Shown here: one piece after another, positions 24,371 to 33,846 of the stretch | Layout of the letters: each line of letters opens with the position of its first letter | Numbering within the stretch: the first letter of the stretch is position 1 | Source of the DNA: Bradyrhizobium sp. CB3481 | GTDB lineage: Bacteria > Pseudomonadota > Alphaproteobacteria > Rhizobiales > Xanthobacteraceae | Direction of reading: 5' to 3' | DNA: 64,000 nt | NCBI RefSeq assembly: GCF_029714305.1 | Contig: NZ_CP121647.1 | Coordinates: forward strand, 558,001 to 622,000 | Program-made: the position numbers and the translations under genes | Notes under the pieces: generated by a model | Databases searched by the model: none | Seen by the model: only the letters and a program-made list of their open reading frames with translations | Told to the model about the DNA's origin: nothing

Positions 24371-25987
24371 ATGGCCATACTCGAATCCACCATCTCCCCC
24401 TCCAGCGCTGCCTTCAAGGCCAACCGCGACGGCATGCTGGCGCTGATCGCGCGGACGCGCGCGCTGGAAGAGCGCACGCGCGCCGCGTCGGCCGCGGCCA
24501 AGGATCGCTTCCACAAGCGCGGGCAATTGCTACCGCGCGAACGCGTCGCGCTGGTGCTCGATCCCGGCTCGCCCTTCATCGAATTGTCGACACTCGCCGG
24601 CTACATGTTCGATGTTCCGGATGCGGAAAAAAGTGTGCCTGGCGGCGGCGTGATCGCGGGCATCGGCTTCGTCTCCGGCATCCGCTGCATGGTCAGCGCC
24701 AATGATGCCGGCATCGACGCCGGCGCGTTGCAGCCCTACGGCCTCGACAAGACATTGCGCGTGCAGGAGCTGGCGCTGGAGAACAAGCTGCCCTACGTGC
24801 AACTGGTCGAAAGCGCCGGCGCCAATTTGCTGCGCTACCGCGTCGAGGATTTTATTCGCGGCGGCAACATCTTCCGCAACCTGGCGCGGCTGTCGGCGGC
24901 CGGTCTGCCTGTCGTGACCGTGACGCACGGATCGTCGACCGCGGGCGGGGCCTACCAGACCGGACTGTCCGACTACATCGTAATGGTCCGCGGCCGTACC
25001 CGCGCCTTCCTGGCCGGTCCGCCGCTGTTGAAGGCGGCGACCGGAGAAATCGCGACGGAGGAGGAACTCGGCGGTGCCGAGATGCACACCTCCATTTCAG
25101 GGCTCGGCGATTATCTGGCCGAAGACGACCGCGATGCGCTGCGTATCGCGCGCGATATCATGGCCAATCTGGAGTGGGATCGGCGGAAGCCGGTGGCGGC
25201 GTCCTTCAAGCCGCCGCGCTATGATGCCGAAGAACTTCTCGGCATCATGCCGATGGACCACAAGCGTCCTGTCGACATGCGCCAGGCCATCGCGCGCTTC
25301 ATCGACGATTCCGACTTCACGGAGTTCGGCGCGAACTATGGTCCTGCCACCGTTTGTGGCCACGCCCGCATCGAAGGGCAGGCGATCGGGATCATCACCA
25401 ACAACGGCCCGCTCGACGTGCCCGGCGCCAACAAGGCGACGCATTTTATCCAGGCCTGCTGCCAGTCGCGCACGCCGATTCTCTACATGAATAACACCAC
25501 GGGCTACATGGTCGGCAAGGCCTATGAAGAAGCCGGCATGATCAAGCACGGCTCGAAGATGATCCAGGCGGTGACCTCGGCGACCGTGCCCCAGATTACG
25601 CTCTATTGCGGCGCGTCCTTCGGCGCCGGCAACTACGGCATGTGCGGCCGCGGCTTCCATCCGCGCTTCTGCTTCTCCTGGCCGAACGCCAAGACCGCGG
25701 TGATGGGTGGCGAGCAGGCGGCTGAGACCATGGCGATCGTGACCGAGGCGGCTGCTGCGCGCCGCGGCAAGCCGATCGAGAAGGAAAAGCTGGAGGCCAT
25801 GAAGGCCCAAATCACGGGCGTGTTCGATGGCCAGATGGACGTGTTCTCGACCAGCGCCCGGGTGCTCGACGACGGCGTCATCGATCCGCGCGATACCCGC
25901 AGCGTGCTCGCGGAGGTGCTGGCGATCTGCCGCGAGGCCGGGGCACGCACGCCGCAGCGCATGCAATTCTCGGTCGCCCGGCCATGA
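24371..25987 (+). CDS. Acyl-CoA carboxylase beta subunit, geranyl-CoA carboxylase-like
   Basis: A 538-residue carboxyltransferase with two crotonase-like halves (GSSTAGGAYQTGLSDY with FLAGPPLLKAATGE in the first, GASFGAGNYGMCGRGF and MGGEQAAE in the second). It transfers CO2 from biotin to a beta-methyl acyl-CoA. In methylcrotonyl-CoA carboxylase a Phe stands in the FGRIFFNQ segment; here the aligned segment is GGNIFRNL with Gly164. A Phe-to-Gly change at this place is reported to distinguish geranyl-CoA from methylcrotonyl-CoA carboxylase, and the 538-residue length also fits AtuC. The alignment is by eye. The alpha subunit overlaps its stop by four bases. Confidence 0.88.
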   Translation: MAILESTISPSSAAFKANRDGMLALIARTRALEERTRAASAAAKDRFHKRGQLLPRERVALVLDPGSPFIELSTLAGYMFDVPDAEKSVPGGGVIAGIGFVSGIRCMVSANDAGIDAGALQPYGLDKTLRVQELALENKLPYVQLVESAGANLLRYRVEDFIRGGNIFRNLARLSAAGLPVVTVTHGSSTAGGAYQTGLSDYIVMVRGRTRAFLAGPPLLKAATGEIATEEELGGAEMHTSISGLGDYLAEDDRDALRIARDIMANLEWDRRKPVAASFKPPRYDAEELLGIMPMDHKRPVDMRQAIARFIDDSDFTEFGANYGPATVCGHARIEGQAIGIITNNGPLDVPGANKATHFIQACCQSRTPILYMNNTTGYMVGKAYEEAGMIKHGSKMIQAVTSATVPQITLYCGASFGAGNYGMCGRGFHPRFCFSWPNAKTAVMGGEQAAETMAIVTEAAAARRGKPIEKEKLEAMKAQITGVFDGQMDVFSTSARVLDDGVIDPRDTRSVLAEVLAICREAGARTPQRMQFSVARP

Positions 25988-27960
25988 GCGGTGCAGCCAT
26001 GAGAAGGACGCCGTTCTTCAAGATCCTGATCGCCAACCGCGGCGAGATCGCGCTGCGGATCATGCGCACCGCGCGCCGGCTCGGTTATGGCGTGGTCGCC
26101 GTCTATTCGGACGCTGACCGCGATGCCCTGCATGTCCGCGGGGCGGATCAGGCGGTAAGAATCGGCGAGGCGCTGCCGGCGCAATCCTATTTGCGGATCG
26201 ATGCGATCATCGCGGCCGCCAAGGCCAGCGGCGCCGGCGCGGTGCATCCCGGCTACGGCTTCCTCGCCGAGAATGAGGAATTTGCGCAGGCCTGCCGCGA
26301 TGCCGGGCTGGTGTTCATCGGGCCGTCACCTGAGGCCATCCGCGCGATGGGCAACAAGGCCGGCGCCAAGAACATCATGCAGAAGGCGGGCGTGCCTGTC
26401 GTGCCCGGCTATCAGGGAACGGACCAGAGCGACGCCGCGATGCTGGCAGAAGCCAAAAAGATCGGCTTCCCTGTGATGATCAAGGCGGTTGCGGGCGGCG
26501 GCGGGCGCGGCATGCGGCTGGTTGCCGATGCAGCAGCGTTTCCAGACGCGTTGCGCAGCGCGCGATCCGAAGCGCAAGGCGCGTTCGGCGATGCGAGCGT
26601 GATCCTGGAGCGTGCGATCGTCGATCCCCGCCATATCGAAATCCAGGTGTTCGGCGACCGCTACGGCAGCGCCATCCATCTCGGCGATCGCGACTGCTCC
26701 GTGCAGCGCCGACACCAGAAGCTGATCGAGGAAGCGCCGTCGCCGAAGGTGACGCCGGAATTGCGCGCGCGCATGGGCGCAGTCGCGGTCGCTGCGGTGA
26801 AATCGATTGGCTATGAGGGCGCCGGCACGCTGGAGTTCCTGCTCGACGAGGCCGCCGAGTTCTATTTCATGGAAATGAACACGCGCCTTCAGGTCGAGCA
26901 TCCCGTCACCGAGGCGATCACCGGGCTCGATCTGGTCGAACTGCAGCTCCGTATCGCCGCGGGCGAGCCGCTCGGGCTCAAGCAGGAGGATGTGAAATTC
27001 TCCGGTCACGCCATCGAGGTGCGGCTATGCTCGGAAGATGCGGACCATGACTTCATGCCGCAATCGGGGCGGATGGCGCTGTGGCGAATGCCGGATGGCA
27101 TCCGCCTCGAGCACGCGCTGCAATCAGGTTCGGAAATTCCGCCGTTCTACGATTCGATGATCGCCAAGATCATCAGCCATGGTGCCGATCGCAACGAGGC
27201 GCGGGGCCGGCTGATCTGCGGACTGGAGCAGACCGCAGCGTTCGGTGTTACCACCAATCAGGGATTTCTGATCTCCTGCCTGCGCCATCCCGCGTTTGCC
27301 AAGGGCGAAGCGAGCACGGCCTTCATCGGCAATCACCGCGACGAATTGCTCGCGCCACGCGCGAACGACAAAGCGAAAGCCGCGCTGGCGGCGCTGCTGC
27401 TCTACGTCACCAATCCGCATGCGCCGCCCTGGCGTGGCGGCCGGTCGCTGGCAGCCACTTTTCCGCTGACGGCGCGGATTGACCTTGGCCATGGTGCGAT
27501 CGAGGTCGATATCGTTCGGAACCGCGATGGAAGTTATCTGGCGAGCCTCGATGGCGGCGAGCAGCGTTTCGAGATCGACGAACTCGGTTCCGATGCGATC
27601 CGCTTCCGAACCGACGGCATGATGGAGTCAGCCAGATTTCTGCGCGATGGCGACCGGCTCTATATGCTGCATCGTGGCATCACGATCGCCGTCCGCGACC
27701 TGACGCTGGCAGCCCCAATTTCGGCAGCCGCAGCCGGCGGCGACGGCAAGGTGCGCGCGGCGATGAATGGTCGCGTCGTGGCGGTGCTGGTCAAGCCGGG
27801 CGAGGAGGTTGCGGCTGGGCAGCCCGTGATGACGCTGGAAGCGATGAAGATGGAACATGTGCATATGGCGGGCATTGCCGGTACGATATCCGCCATCGAT
27901 GTGGTCGAAGGCGACCAGGTGACGACCGGCAGGATCGTCGTCGAGATCGAGGCGGCGTGA
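25984..27960 (+). CDS. Acyl-CoA carboxylase alpha subunit (biotin carboxylase and biotin carrier)
   Basis: A 658-residue protein with the full biotin carboxylase order: N-terminal ILIANRGEIALRIMRTAR, the ATP-grasp region with KAVAGGGGRGM, the catalytic EMNTRLQVEHPVTE segment, then a BT-like linker and a C-terminal biotin-carrier domain with EAMKM, biotin-accepting Lys near residue 622. It carboxylates biotin with ATP and bicarbonate for the beta subunit. ATG 25984 overlaps the beta subunit stop (ATGA), which shows translational coupling. The likely substrate class is set by the beta subunit (geranyl- or methylcrotonyl-type). Confidence 0.92.
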   Translation: MSGAAMRRTPFFKILIANRGEIALRIMRTARRLGYGVVAVYSDADRDALHVRGADQAVRIGEALPAQSYLRIDAIIAAAKASGAGAVHPGYGFLAENEEFAQACRDAGLVFIGPSPEAIRAMGNKAGAKNIMQKAGVPVVPGYQGTDQSDAAMLAEAKKIGFPVMIKAVAGGGGRGMRLVADAAAFPDALRSARSEAQGAFGDASVILERAIVDPRHIEIQVFGDRYGSAIHLGDRDCSVQRRHQKLIEEAPSPKVTPELRARMGAVAVAAVKSIGYEGAGTLEFLLDEAAEFYFMEMNTRLQVEHPVTEAITGLDLVELQLRIAAGEPLGLKQEDVKFSGHAIEVRLCSEDADHDFMPQSGRMALWRMPDGIRLEHALQSGSEIPPFYDSMIAKIISHGADRNEARGRLICGLEQTAAFGVTTNQGFLISCLRHPAFAKGEASTAFIGNHRDELLAPRANDKAKAALAALLLYVTNPHAPPWRGGRSLAATFPLTARIDLGHGAIEVDIVRNRDGSYLASLDGGEQRFEIDELGSDAIRFRTDGMMESARFLRDGDRLYMLHRGITIAVRDLTLAAPISAAAAGGDGKVRAAMNGRVVAVLVKPGEEVAAGQPVMTLEAMKMEHVHMAGIAGTISAIDVVEGDQVTTGRIVVEIEAA

Positions 27961-27971
27961 CAAAAGTCTCT

Positions 27972-28092
27972 GTCGTCCCGGGCTTGACCCGGGACCCATA
28001 ACCGCGAATGTTCGATTTGTGCGAAGCTGCGGCGATAAATTTCGTTTATAAGTCGCAGCGAGGTTATGGGTCCCTGCGTTCGCAGGGACGAC
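27972..28092. repeat. Inverted repeat, GTCGTCCC / GGGACGAC family, copy 1
   Basis: Bounded by GTCGTCCCGGGCTTGACC and GCGTTCGCAGGGACGAC; inside, GGGACCCATAACC pairs with GGTTATGGGTCCC. It lies between two convergent genes and may end both transcripts. Other copies at 43050, 50045 and 59421. Confidence 0.8.
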
Positions 28093-28099
28093 GATAAAC

Positions 28100-29092
28100 T
28101 TACTCCGGCCGCCCCGTGCCGTCGTTCAGCCAGCACGCCACCTGATGCCCTTCGCCGGCTTCCACCAGCGCCGGTCGTTCCACCTTGCAGCGATCCATCG
28201 CGTAGCGGCAGCGGGTGTGGAAGGCGCACCCCGAGGGCGGATTGATCGGGCTCGGGACGTCGCCGTCAATCATCGGCGCCAGCTTCTTGGCCTTGGGATC
28301 GGCGACCGGGACTGACGCCAGCAGCGCCTGCGTGTAGGGATGGCGCGGGTTGGCGAACAATTCCGTCTTGTCGGCGATCTCGACAATGCGGCCGAGATAC
28401 ATCACGGCGACGCGATGGCTGATATGGGCGACCACGGCGAGATCGTGCGCAATGAACAGATAGGAAAAATCGTTCTTGCGCTGCAGGTCGATCAACAGGT
28501 TGATCACCTGCGCCTGGATCGAGACGTCGAGCGCCGACACCGGCTCGTCGCACACGATTAGGCTCGGCCCGAGCGACAGCGCGCGGGCGATGCAGATGCG
28601 TTGCCGCTGGCCGCCCGAAAACTGGTGCGGATAGTTCTTCATCTGGTCGGACCGCAGGCCGACCTGTGCGAACAGTTCGGCGACGCGATCCTGCTGCGCC
28701 CGCCCGGTCGCGATGCCGTGCACGCCGAGCGGCTCGCCGACGATGTCGCCCGCGGTCATGCGCGGGTTGAGCGAGGCGAACGGATCCTGGAACACGATCT
28801 GCATCGAGCGCCGGTGCGGCCGCATGTCTGATTTGCTGAGGCCGGTGATGTCGGTGCCGTTGAGCTTGATGGCGCCGCTCGAAGGCTCGACCAGCCGCAG
28901 CACGCTGCGCGCCACCGTCGATTTGCCGCAGCCGGATTCGCCGACCAGGCCGAGTGTCTCGCCCTTGCCGACCGAAAAGCTGACGCCGTCGACCGCATGC
29001 ACCGTGCCGACGCGCCGGCGCAGGATGCCGCCGCGCACGGCGTAATGCTTGACGAGATCGGTAACCTCCAGCAGGGGGCGTTGCTCGCTCAT
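28100..29092 (-). CDS. Dpp/Opp-type ABC transporter ATPase (DppF-like)
   Basis: A 330-residue ATPase. The Walker A motif GESGCGKST, the signature [14 protein letters not shown], Walker [13 protein letters not shown], and the C-terminal oligopeptide-transporter extension with four Cys-flanked residues ([20 protein letters not shown]) are present; the last is a marker of the Dpp/Opp family. ATG 29092 overlaps the stop of the preceding ATPase gene (ATGA), so it is the last gene of a coupled operon. A longer open frame upstream overlaps the DppD-like gene and is a shadow. Confidence 0.93.
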   Translation of the reverse strand: MSEQRPLLEVTDLVKHYAVRGGILRRRVGTVHAVDGVSFSVGKGETLGLVGESGCGKSTVARSVLRLVEPSSGAIKLNGTDITGLSKSDMRPHRRSMQIVFQDPFASLNPRMTAGDIVGEPLGVHGIATGRAQQDRVAELFAQVGLRSDQMKNYPHQFSGGQRQRICIARALSLGPSLIVCDEPVSALDVSIQAQVINLLIDLQRKNDFSYLFIAHDLAVVAHISHRVAVMYLGRIVEIADKTELFANPRHPYTQALLASVPVADPKAKKLAPMIDGDVPSPINPPSGCAFHTRCRYAMDRCKVERPALVEAGEGHQVACWLNDGTGRPE

Positions 29093-30102
29093 GGCGCGCC
29101 CACCAATTCCGCCGCGCGCCAGCACGCCGCAAAATGATCGTCGCCCGTTTCCTGCAGCGGCGGGTATTCGGCGCGGCAGCGGTCCACGGCGAGGCTGCAG
29201 CGCGGCGCAAAGGCGCAGCCCGGCGGCAAATTGGTCAGCGACGGCACCATGCCGGGAATTTCGTTGAGCCGCGCATCGGCCTTCGCCCCGAACGAAATCA
29301 CCGCCGGCATCGAAGCCATCAAGCCGCGCGTATAGGGATGTTTCGGATTTTCGAACAGATCCTCCACGCTCGCTTCCTCGACCTTCTTGCCGGCATACAT
29401 CACGATCACGCGCTGCGCGGTCTGGGCGACCACACCAAGGTCGTGGGTGATCAGGATCAGCCCGGTGCCGAGCGTCTTCTGCAAATCGACGATCAGCGCC
29501 AGGATCTGCGCCTGGATCGTGACGTCGAGCGCCGTGGTGGGCTCGTCCGCGATCAACAGCGCCGGCCGGCATGCCAGCGCCATCGCGATCATCGCCCGCT
29601 GGCGCATGCCGCCGGAAAGCTGGTGCGGATATTCATGCGCGCGGCGCTGCGGCTCGGGGATTCTCACCAGCCGCAGCATCTCGACCGCTTTGGCCCAGGC
29701 TTCCCTCGCGGTCATTTCCTGGTGCAGGCGCAGCACTTCGGTGATTTGATCGCCGATCCGCATGACCGGATTGAGCGAGGTCATCGGCTCCTGAAAGATC
29801 ATCGAAATGCGGTTGCCGCGGATGTTGCGCATCTCGGCTTCATCAAGACTGAGCAGATCCTGGCCTTCCAGTGTGACCGTACCGCCGACCACCCGGCCCG
29901 GCGGGTCCGGCACCAGCCGCATCACCGAGAGCGCGGTCACGCTCTTGCCGCAGCCGGATTCGCCGACGATCGCCAGCGTCTCGCCGCGGCGGACGCTGAA
30001 GGAGACGTCATCGACCGCCCGGAACAGCCCGGAATTGGTGAAGAACACCGTCTTCAGGTTCTTCACGTCGAGAACCGTGTCTGCCGCTTTTGCCTCCGTC
30101 AT
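29089..30102 (-). CDS. Dpp/Opp-type ABC transporter ATPase (DppD-like)
   Basis: A 337-residue ATPase with [35 protein letters not shown] and the C-terminal Cys motif [17 protein letters not shown]. It energises the importer with the DppF-like partner. ATG 30102 overlaps the stop of the permease gene upstream (TAATG), which fixes the start; the frame is open farther up only as overlap with that permease. Confidence 0.93.
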   Translation of the reverse strand: MTEAKAADTVLDVKNLKTVFFTNSGLFRAVDDVSFSVRRGETLAIVGESGCGKSVTALSVMRLVPDPPGRVVGGTVTLEGQDLLSLDEAEMRNIRGNRISMIFQEPMTSLNPVMRIGDQITEVLRLHQEMTAREAWAKAVEMLRLVRIPEPQRRAHEYPHQLSGGMRQRAMIAMALACRPALLIADEPTTALDVTIQAQILALIVDLQKTLGTGLILITHDLGVVAQTAQRVIVMYAGKKVEEASVEDLFENPKHPYTRGLMASMPAVISFGAKADARLNEIPGMVPSLTNLPPGCAFAPRCSLAVDRCRAEYPPLQETGDDHFAACWRAAELVGAP

Positions 30103-30995
30103 TAGCCGCGCTGCCTCGGGTCGAGGATGTCGCGCAGGGCATCGCCGAACAGATTGGTGCCGAACACCGCAAGACTGATGGCGACACCAGGGAAGATCAC
30201 CAGCCACGGGGCGGTGCGGACATATTCAGCCGCCGATTCCGATAGCATGCGGCCCCAGGATGGATAGGGTTCGGGAATGCCGAGGCCGAGGAACGACAGC
30301 GACGCTTCGGTGAGAATGGTGGAGCCGAGCTGTGCGGTCGCCAGCACGATCAGCGGCGCCAGCGTATTGGGCAGCACATGGCGGAGCGCGATGCGCGTCT
30401 CGCTCATGCCGATCGATTTGGCGGCTTCGACGAACGGCAGCTCGCGCAGCGCCAGCGTATTGGCACGGATCACGCGGGCCACCGTCGGGATTAGCGGAAT
30501 CGCGATGGCGATGATGACGTTCGGCAGCGAGGGCCCGAGCGCCGCCGTCATCACCAGCGCCAGAACGAGCAACGGCAAGGCCTGCAAAATATCGGTCACG
30601 CGCTGGAACAGGAGATCAACCCAGCCGGACAAATAGCCTGACACGAGGCCGACGATGACGCCGAGTGTGGAGCCCAGCAACGTGGCGCCGATGCCGACGG
30701 CCAGCGAGATCCGCGCGCCGTGCACGATGCGGCTCCAGACGTCGCGGCCGAAGGAATCGGTTCCCATCCAGTGCGCCGCGCTGGGCGCGGCTAGCCGCTG
30801 CGCCGAATCGACGCTGAGCGGGTCGTAACGGCTGATCAGGTCGGCGGAGAGCGCCATCCAGACGAACAGCACCATGATGATAAGGCCGATGGTGCCGAGC
30901 AAATACCGCTGCGCCAGGAACAGCAGGCGGCGCCAGCCGTGGGTCGAATGGGCGCCGGCCCGTCTCAATTCGCTGTCGAAGTTGATCGTGGTCAA
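30102..30995 (-). CDS. Dpp/Opp-type ABC permease (DppC-like)
   Basis: A 297-residue inner-membrane permease with the N-terminal OppC helix (GTIGLIIMVLFVWMAL) and about six membrane segments. The EAA loop that contacts the ATPases reads EAAKSIGMSETRIALRHVLPN. The sequence MGTDSFGRDVWSRIVHGAR is typical of DppC. It lies three bases after the DppB-like gene stop and overlaps the DppD-like start. Confidence 0.93.
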   Translation of the reverse strand: MTTINFDSELRRAGAHSTHGWRRLLFLAQRYLLGTIGLIIMVLFVWMALSADLISRYDPLSVDSAQRLAAPSAAHWMGTDSFGRDVWSRIVHGARISLAVGIGATLLGSTLGVIVGLVSGYLSGWVDLLFQRVTDILQALPLLVLALVMTAALGPSLPNVIIAIAIPLIPTVARVIRANTLALRELPFVEAAKSIGMSETRIALRHVLPNTLAPLIVLATAQLGSTILTEASLSFLGLGIPEPYPSWGRMLSESAAEYVRTAPWLVIFPGVAISLAVFGTNLFGDALRDILDPRQRG

Positions 30996-30998
30996 CGG

Positions 30999-31946
30999 CT
31001 AATCCCCATAGCGGATACGCGGGTCGATTGCGGCGTACAGCATGTCGACGGTGAAGTTGGCGACCACCACGACCACGGCGATCAGCATCACGAGATTCTG
31101 GACGATCGGATAGTCGCGCCAGCGCAGCGCCTCGACCAGGAAGCGGGCGACGCCGGGAATGTTGAACACGGTCTCGGTGACGATCAGGCCGCCGATCAAG
31201 AACGCCGCCTCGATGCCGATCACGGTGATGACGGGAAGAATGGCATTCTTCAGCGCGTGGCGGTAATTCACTGACGCTTCCGAAGCGCCCTTGGCGCGCG
31301 CGGTGCGGATAAAATCCTGCCGCAGGATTTCAAGCATCGAGGAGCGCGTGATGCGCATGGTCAGCGCGGCGCTGCGAAACCCGACCGCCATCGCCGGCAC
31401 GGCGTAGATCGCAAAGGCTTCGGTCCAGGTCCTTGGATTGGGATTATAGATTGGCATGCTGCCGAACAGCGACACCGACGCCATCAGGATCAGGAGCCCA
31501 AGCCAGAACGACGGCAGCGACAGGCCGCTCAGGCTGATGACGCGCAGCGTATAGTCGAGGCGCGAACCTTGATGGACGGCGCTCAAAACCCCTAAGGGAA
31601 TGCCGATCGACGCCGAGAACAACAGCGCCAGCGCCGCCAGCCGCGCGGTGATCGGAATGCGCGGCAGGATCTCCTGCAGCGCCGGCTTCTCCGACACGTA
31701 GGAATAGCCGAGATCGCCGTGCAGCAGCCCGCCGATCCAGTTCAGATATTGCTGCCAGATCGGCAGGTTGAGGCCGAGCTCCTTCTCCAGGTTGGCCTTG
31801 TCGGTCGGATCGACGAAACCGGCAGCGTCGAACAGGATGTCGACGATGTTGCCGGGGACAATGCGCAGCAGCACGAAGATGATGATCGAGATCCCGATCA
31901 GGGTCACGAGCATCAAAGCAAGGCGTCGCACGAGATAAGCAAACAC
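30999..31946 (-). CDS. Dpp/Opp-type ABC permease (DppB-like)
   Basis: A 315-residue permease starting with the family N-terminus MFAYLVRRLALMLVTLIGIS and carrying six membrane segments and the EAA loop RTARAKGASEASVNYRHALKN. It follows the solute binding protein gene after a 49-base gap, so the five genes from 33591 down to 28100 form one operon. Confidence 0.93.
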   Translation of the reverse strand: MFAYLVRRLALMLVTLIGISIIIFVLLRIVPGNIVDILFDAAGFVDPTDKANLEKELGLNLPIWQQYLNWIGGLLHGDLGYSYVSEKPALQEILPRIPITARLAALALLFSASIGIPLGVLSAVHQGSRLDYTLRVISLSGLSLPSFWLGLLILMASVSLFGSMPIYNPNPRTWTEAFAIYAVPAMAVGFRSAALTMRITRSSMLEILRQDFIRTARAKGASEASVNYRHALKNAILPVITVIGIEAAFLIGGLIVTETVFNIPGVARFLVEALRWRDYPIVQNLVMLIAVVVVVANFTVDMLYAAIDPRIRYGD

Positions 31947-31995
31947 CTGGCTTTCTCCCTTCAGGATGCGGCGGCTACGCTATCCACAACGCAGC

Positions 31996-33591
31996 TTACT
32001 TGTCCATCCAGACGTCTTCGTACCGGTAGCCGTTATAGGAGCTGTTGGACATGATGGTGACGTTCTTGACGTAAGGCGCCCAACAGGTTCCGGTCCGGCT
32101 GTGGAAGATGATCGGCCGCGCCACGTCCTCCTGCAGCTTCTTGTCGATCTCCCAGACCAGCTTCTTGCGCTTGTTGATGTCCTTCTCCATCGACTGCTGG
32201 TCGAACAGTTTTTCGATTTCCTTGTTGCAGTAGCCGGTGTAGTTGCGTTCCGAGCCGCAGGAATAATTCTCATAGAAGGACTGGTCGGGATCGTCGACGG
32301 CGTTGCCGGTCAGGTTGAGGCCGAGTGAATAGTCCTTGCGCGCCACTTTCGGGAACCATTGCGCGGTATCGACGACGTCGAGCTCGGCGTCGATATAGAT
32401 GCTCTTGAGCTGATCGATCAGGATGATCGCGGGATCGCGATAGACCGGGATATTGCGCGTGGAAATCTTGATGGCGAGATGCTTGTCGGGGCCATAGCCG
32501 GCCTTTTGCATCAGTTTGCGACCTTCCTCGCGGTTCTTCTCCACGTCAGGCCCGTAGCCCGGGATCGATTCCAGCATCTCCTTAGGCATCGCCCACAATC
32601 CCGCCGGCGCGGGCAGCATGGTGCCGCCGATATCGGCCTGGCCTTCGAACTGGATCTGGACGAAGGCCTTGCGATCGAGCGCCAGCGCCATCGCGCGGCG
32701 GACGTCGAGATTGTCGAACGGCGGGTTGGACGAGTTGACGATGATGTTGGTGGAGACGTTGTTCGGCTCGACCACGCAGACGGCGTTCGGCGCCTGTGAC
32801 TTGACGTCCTTCAACAGTGGGATCGACACTTCCGTCGGGAAGGTCATGTCGAACTTGCCGGAGACGAACCCGAGAATCGCGGTTGAGCGGTTCGTGATGA
32901 TATTGAACTCGATGCCATCGAGATAAGGAAGGCCCTTCTTCCAGTAGTCCGGGTTCTTGGCCAGCTTGATCGACTCGTTGGCCTTGAACTCGACGAACTT
33001 GAACGGCCCGGTGCCGACCGGCTTGGTGCGCATGTCGGCCGGCGACACGTGACATGGGTATACCGGCGTGTAGCCGGAGGCGAGCAGCGACAGCAATGAC
33101 GGCTGGGGACGTTTCAGGTTGAACGACGCCTCAAAGTCGCCATTGACGGTGACTTCGTTGACTTCATTATACCACGTCTTGCGCGGGTTCTGCCGGAACT
33201 TCTGCTGCGACTTGCCCATCAGCATGTCGAACGTGCATTTGACGTCGGCCGAGGTGAACGGCTTGCCGTCATGCCATTTGACGTCTTTGCGCAGCTTGAA
33301 TGTCAGCGTCTTGCCGTCGTCGCTCCACGCCCAGCTCTCGGCGAGTTCCGGCCTGATCGTGTCCTGGCTGTTCTGCGCGATGTGCTGGTCGAAGATGACC
33401 AGGTTGTTGAACACCGGCATGAACGGGATGTTGATCGAATACGTCGCGCCCTCGTGGATCGAGGCGCTGCCTGGGCTGTCGCGGTGATAGATTCTGAAAA
33501 TCCCACCGTGCTTCGGCTCGCCCGCCGACGCAACGTCGTAAGTCGGCAGCAACAACAACGCCGCCGCGGCAAGCGCTTGAACGCTCCGCAT
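31996..33591 (-). CDS. ABC transporter solute binding protein, family 5
   Basis: A 531-residue periplasmic binding protein with signal peptide MRSVQALAAAALLLLPTYDVASA. The family 5 signature (peptide/nickel type) is visible: LAESWAWSDDGKTLTFKLRKDVKWHDGKPFTSADV. It delivers the substrate to the DppBC-like permease. The ligand is not shown by the sequence; nearby acyl-CoA ligase and dehydrogenase genes leave room for a non-peptide ligand. ATG 33591 has a strong GGAGGAG site three to four bases upstream; another start four codons earlier overlaps that site. Confidence 0.92.
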   Translation of the reverse strand: MRSVQALAAAALLLLPTYDVASAGEPKHGGIFRIYHRDSPGSASIHEGATYSINIPFMPVFNNLVIFDQHIAQNSQDTIRPELAESWAWSDDGKTLTFKLRKDVKWHDGKPFTSADVKCTFDMLMGKSQQKFRQNPRKTWYNEVNEVTVNGDFEASFNLKRPQPSLLSLLASGYTPVYPCHVSPADMRTKPVGTGPFKFVEFKANESIKLAKNPDYWKKGLPYLDGIEFNIITNRSTAILGFVSGKFDMTFPTEVSIPLLKDVKSQAPNAVCVVEPNNVSTNIIVNSSNPPFDNLDVRRAMALALDRKAFVQIQFEGQADIGGTMLPAPAGLWAMPKEMLESIPGYGPDVEKNREEGRKLMQKAGYGPDKHLAIKISTRNIPVYRDPAIILIDQLKSIYIDAELDVVDTAQWFPKVARKDYSLGLNLTGNAVDDPDQSFYENYSCGSERNYTGYCNKEIEKLFDQQSMEKDINKRKKLVWEIDKKLQEDVARPIIFHSRTGTCWAPYVKNVTIMSNSSYNGYRYEDVWMDK

Positions 33592-33846
33592 GATCTCCTC
33601 CACTTTTTATTCGGTCTCAGCGGGCCGATTGGTATCGAGGATACCATGGCATGGCGTGGGGGCAACCGGCCGCGCCAATACGGGGATTGGCAATTTGGAC
33701 TACGCGAAATCCGCCTGGCGGAAGTCGCGGTTTGCATCGGCTTGGGCGACGCAGGTTTGCGCGCCAAAATGTCTCAGCCGATGATGCACTGCAGTACGGG
33801 CCACGCCACTCATGCTCGACCGAGCCGTCTCACATCGTGACATGCT

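Noticed and set aside
22658..24526. Long minus-strand open frame of over 600 codons
   Set aside because: It is antisense to the AraC and BKACE genes, which have clear motifs and ribosome sites. High GC makes such shadow frames common.
28100..29572. 490-codon version of the DppF-like gene
   Set aside because: The first 160 codons overlap the DppD-like gene and are Arg/Gly-rich with no family match; the ATGA overlap gives the true start.
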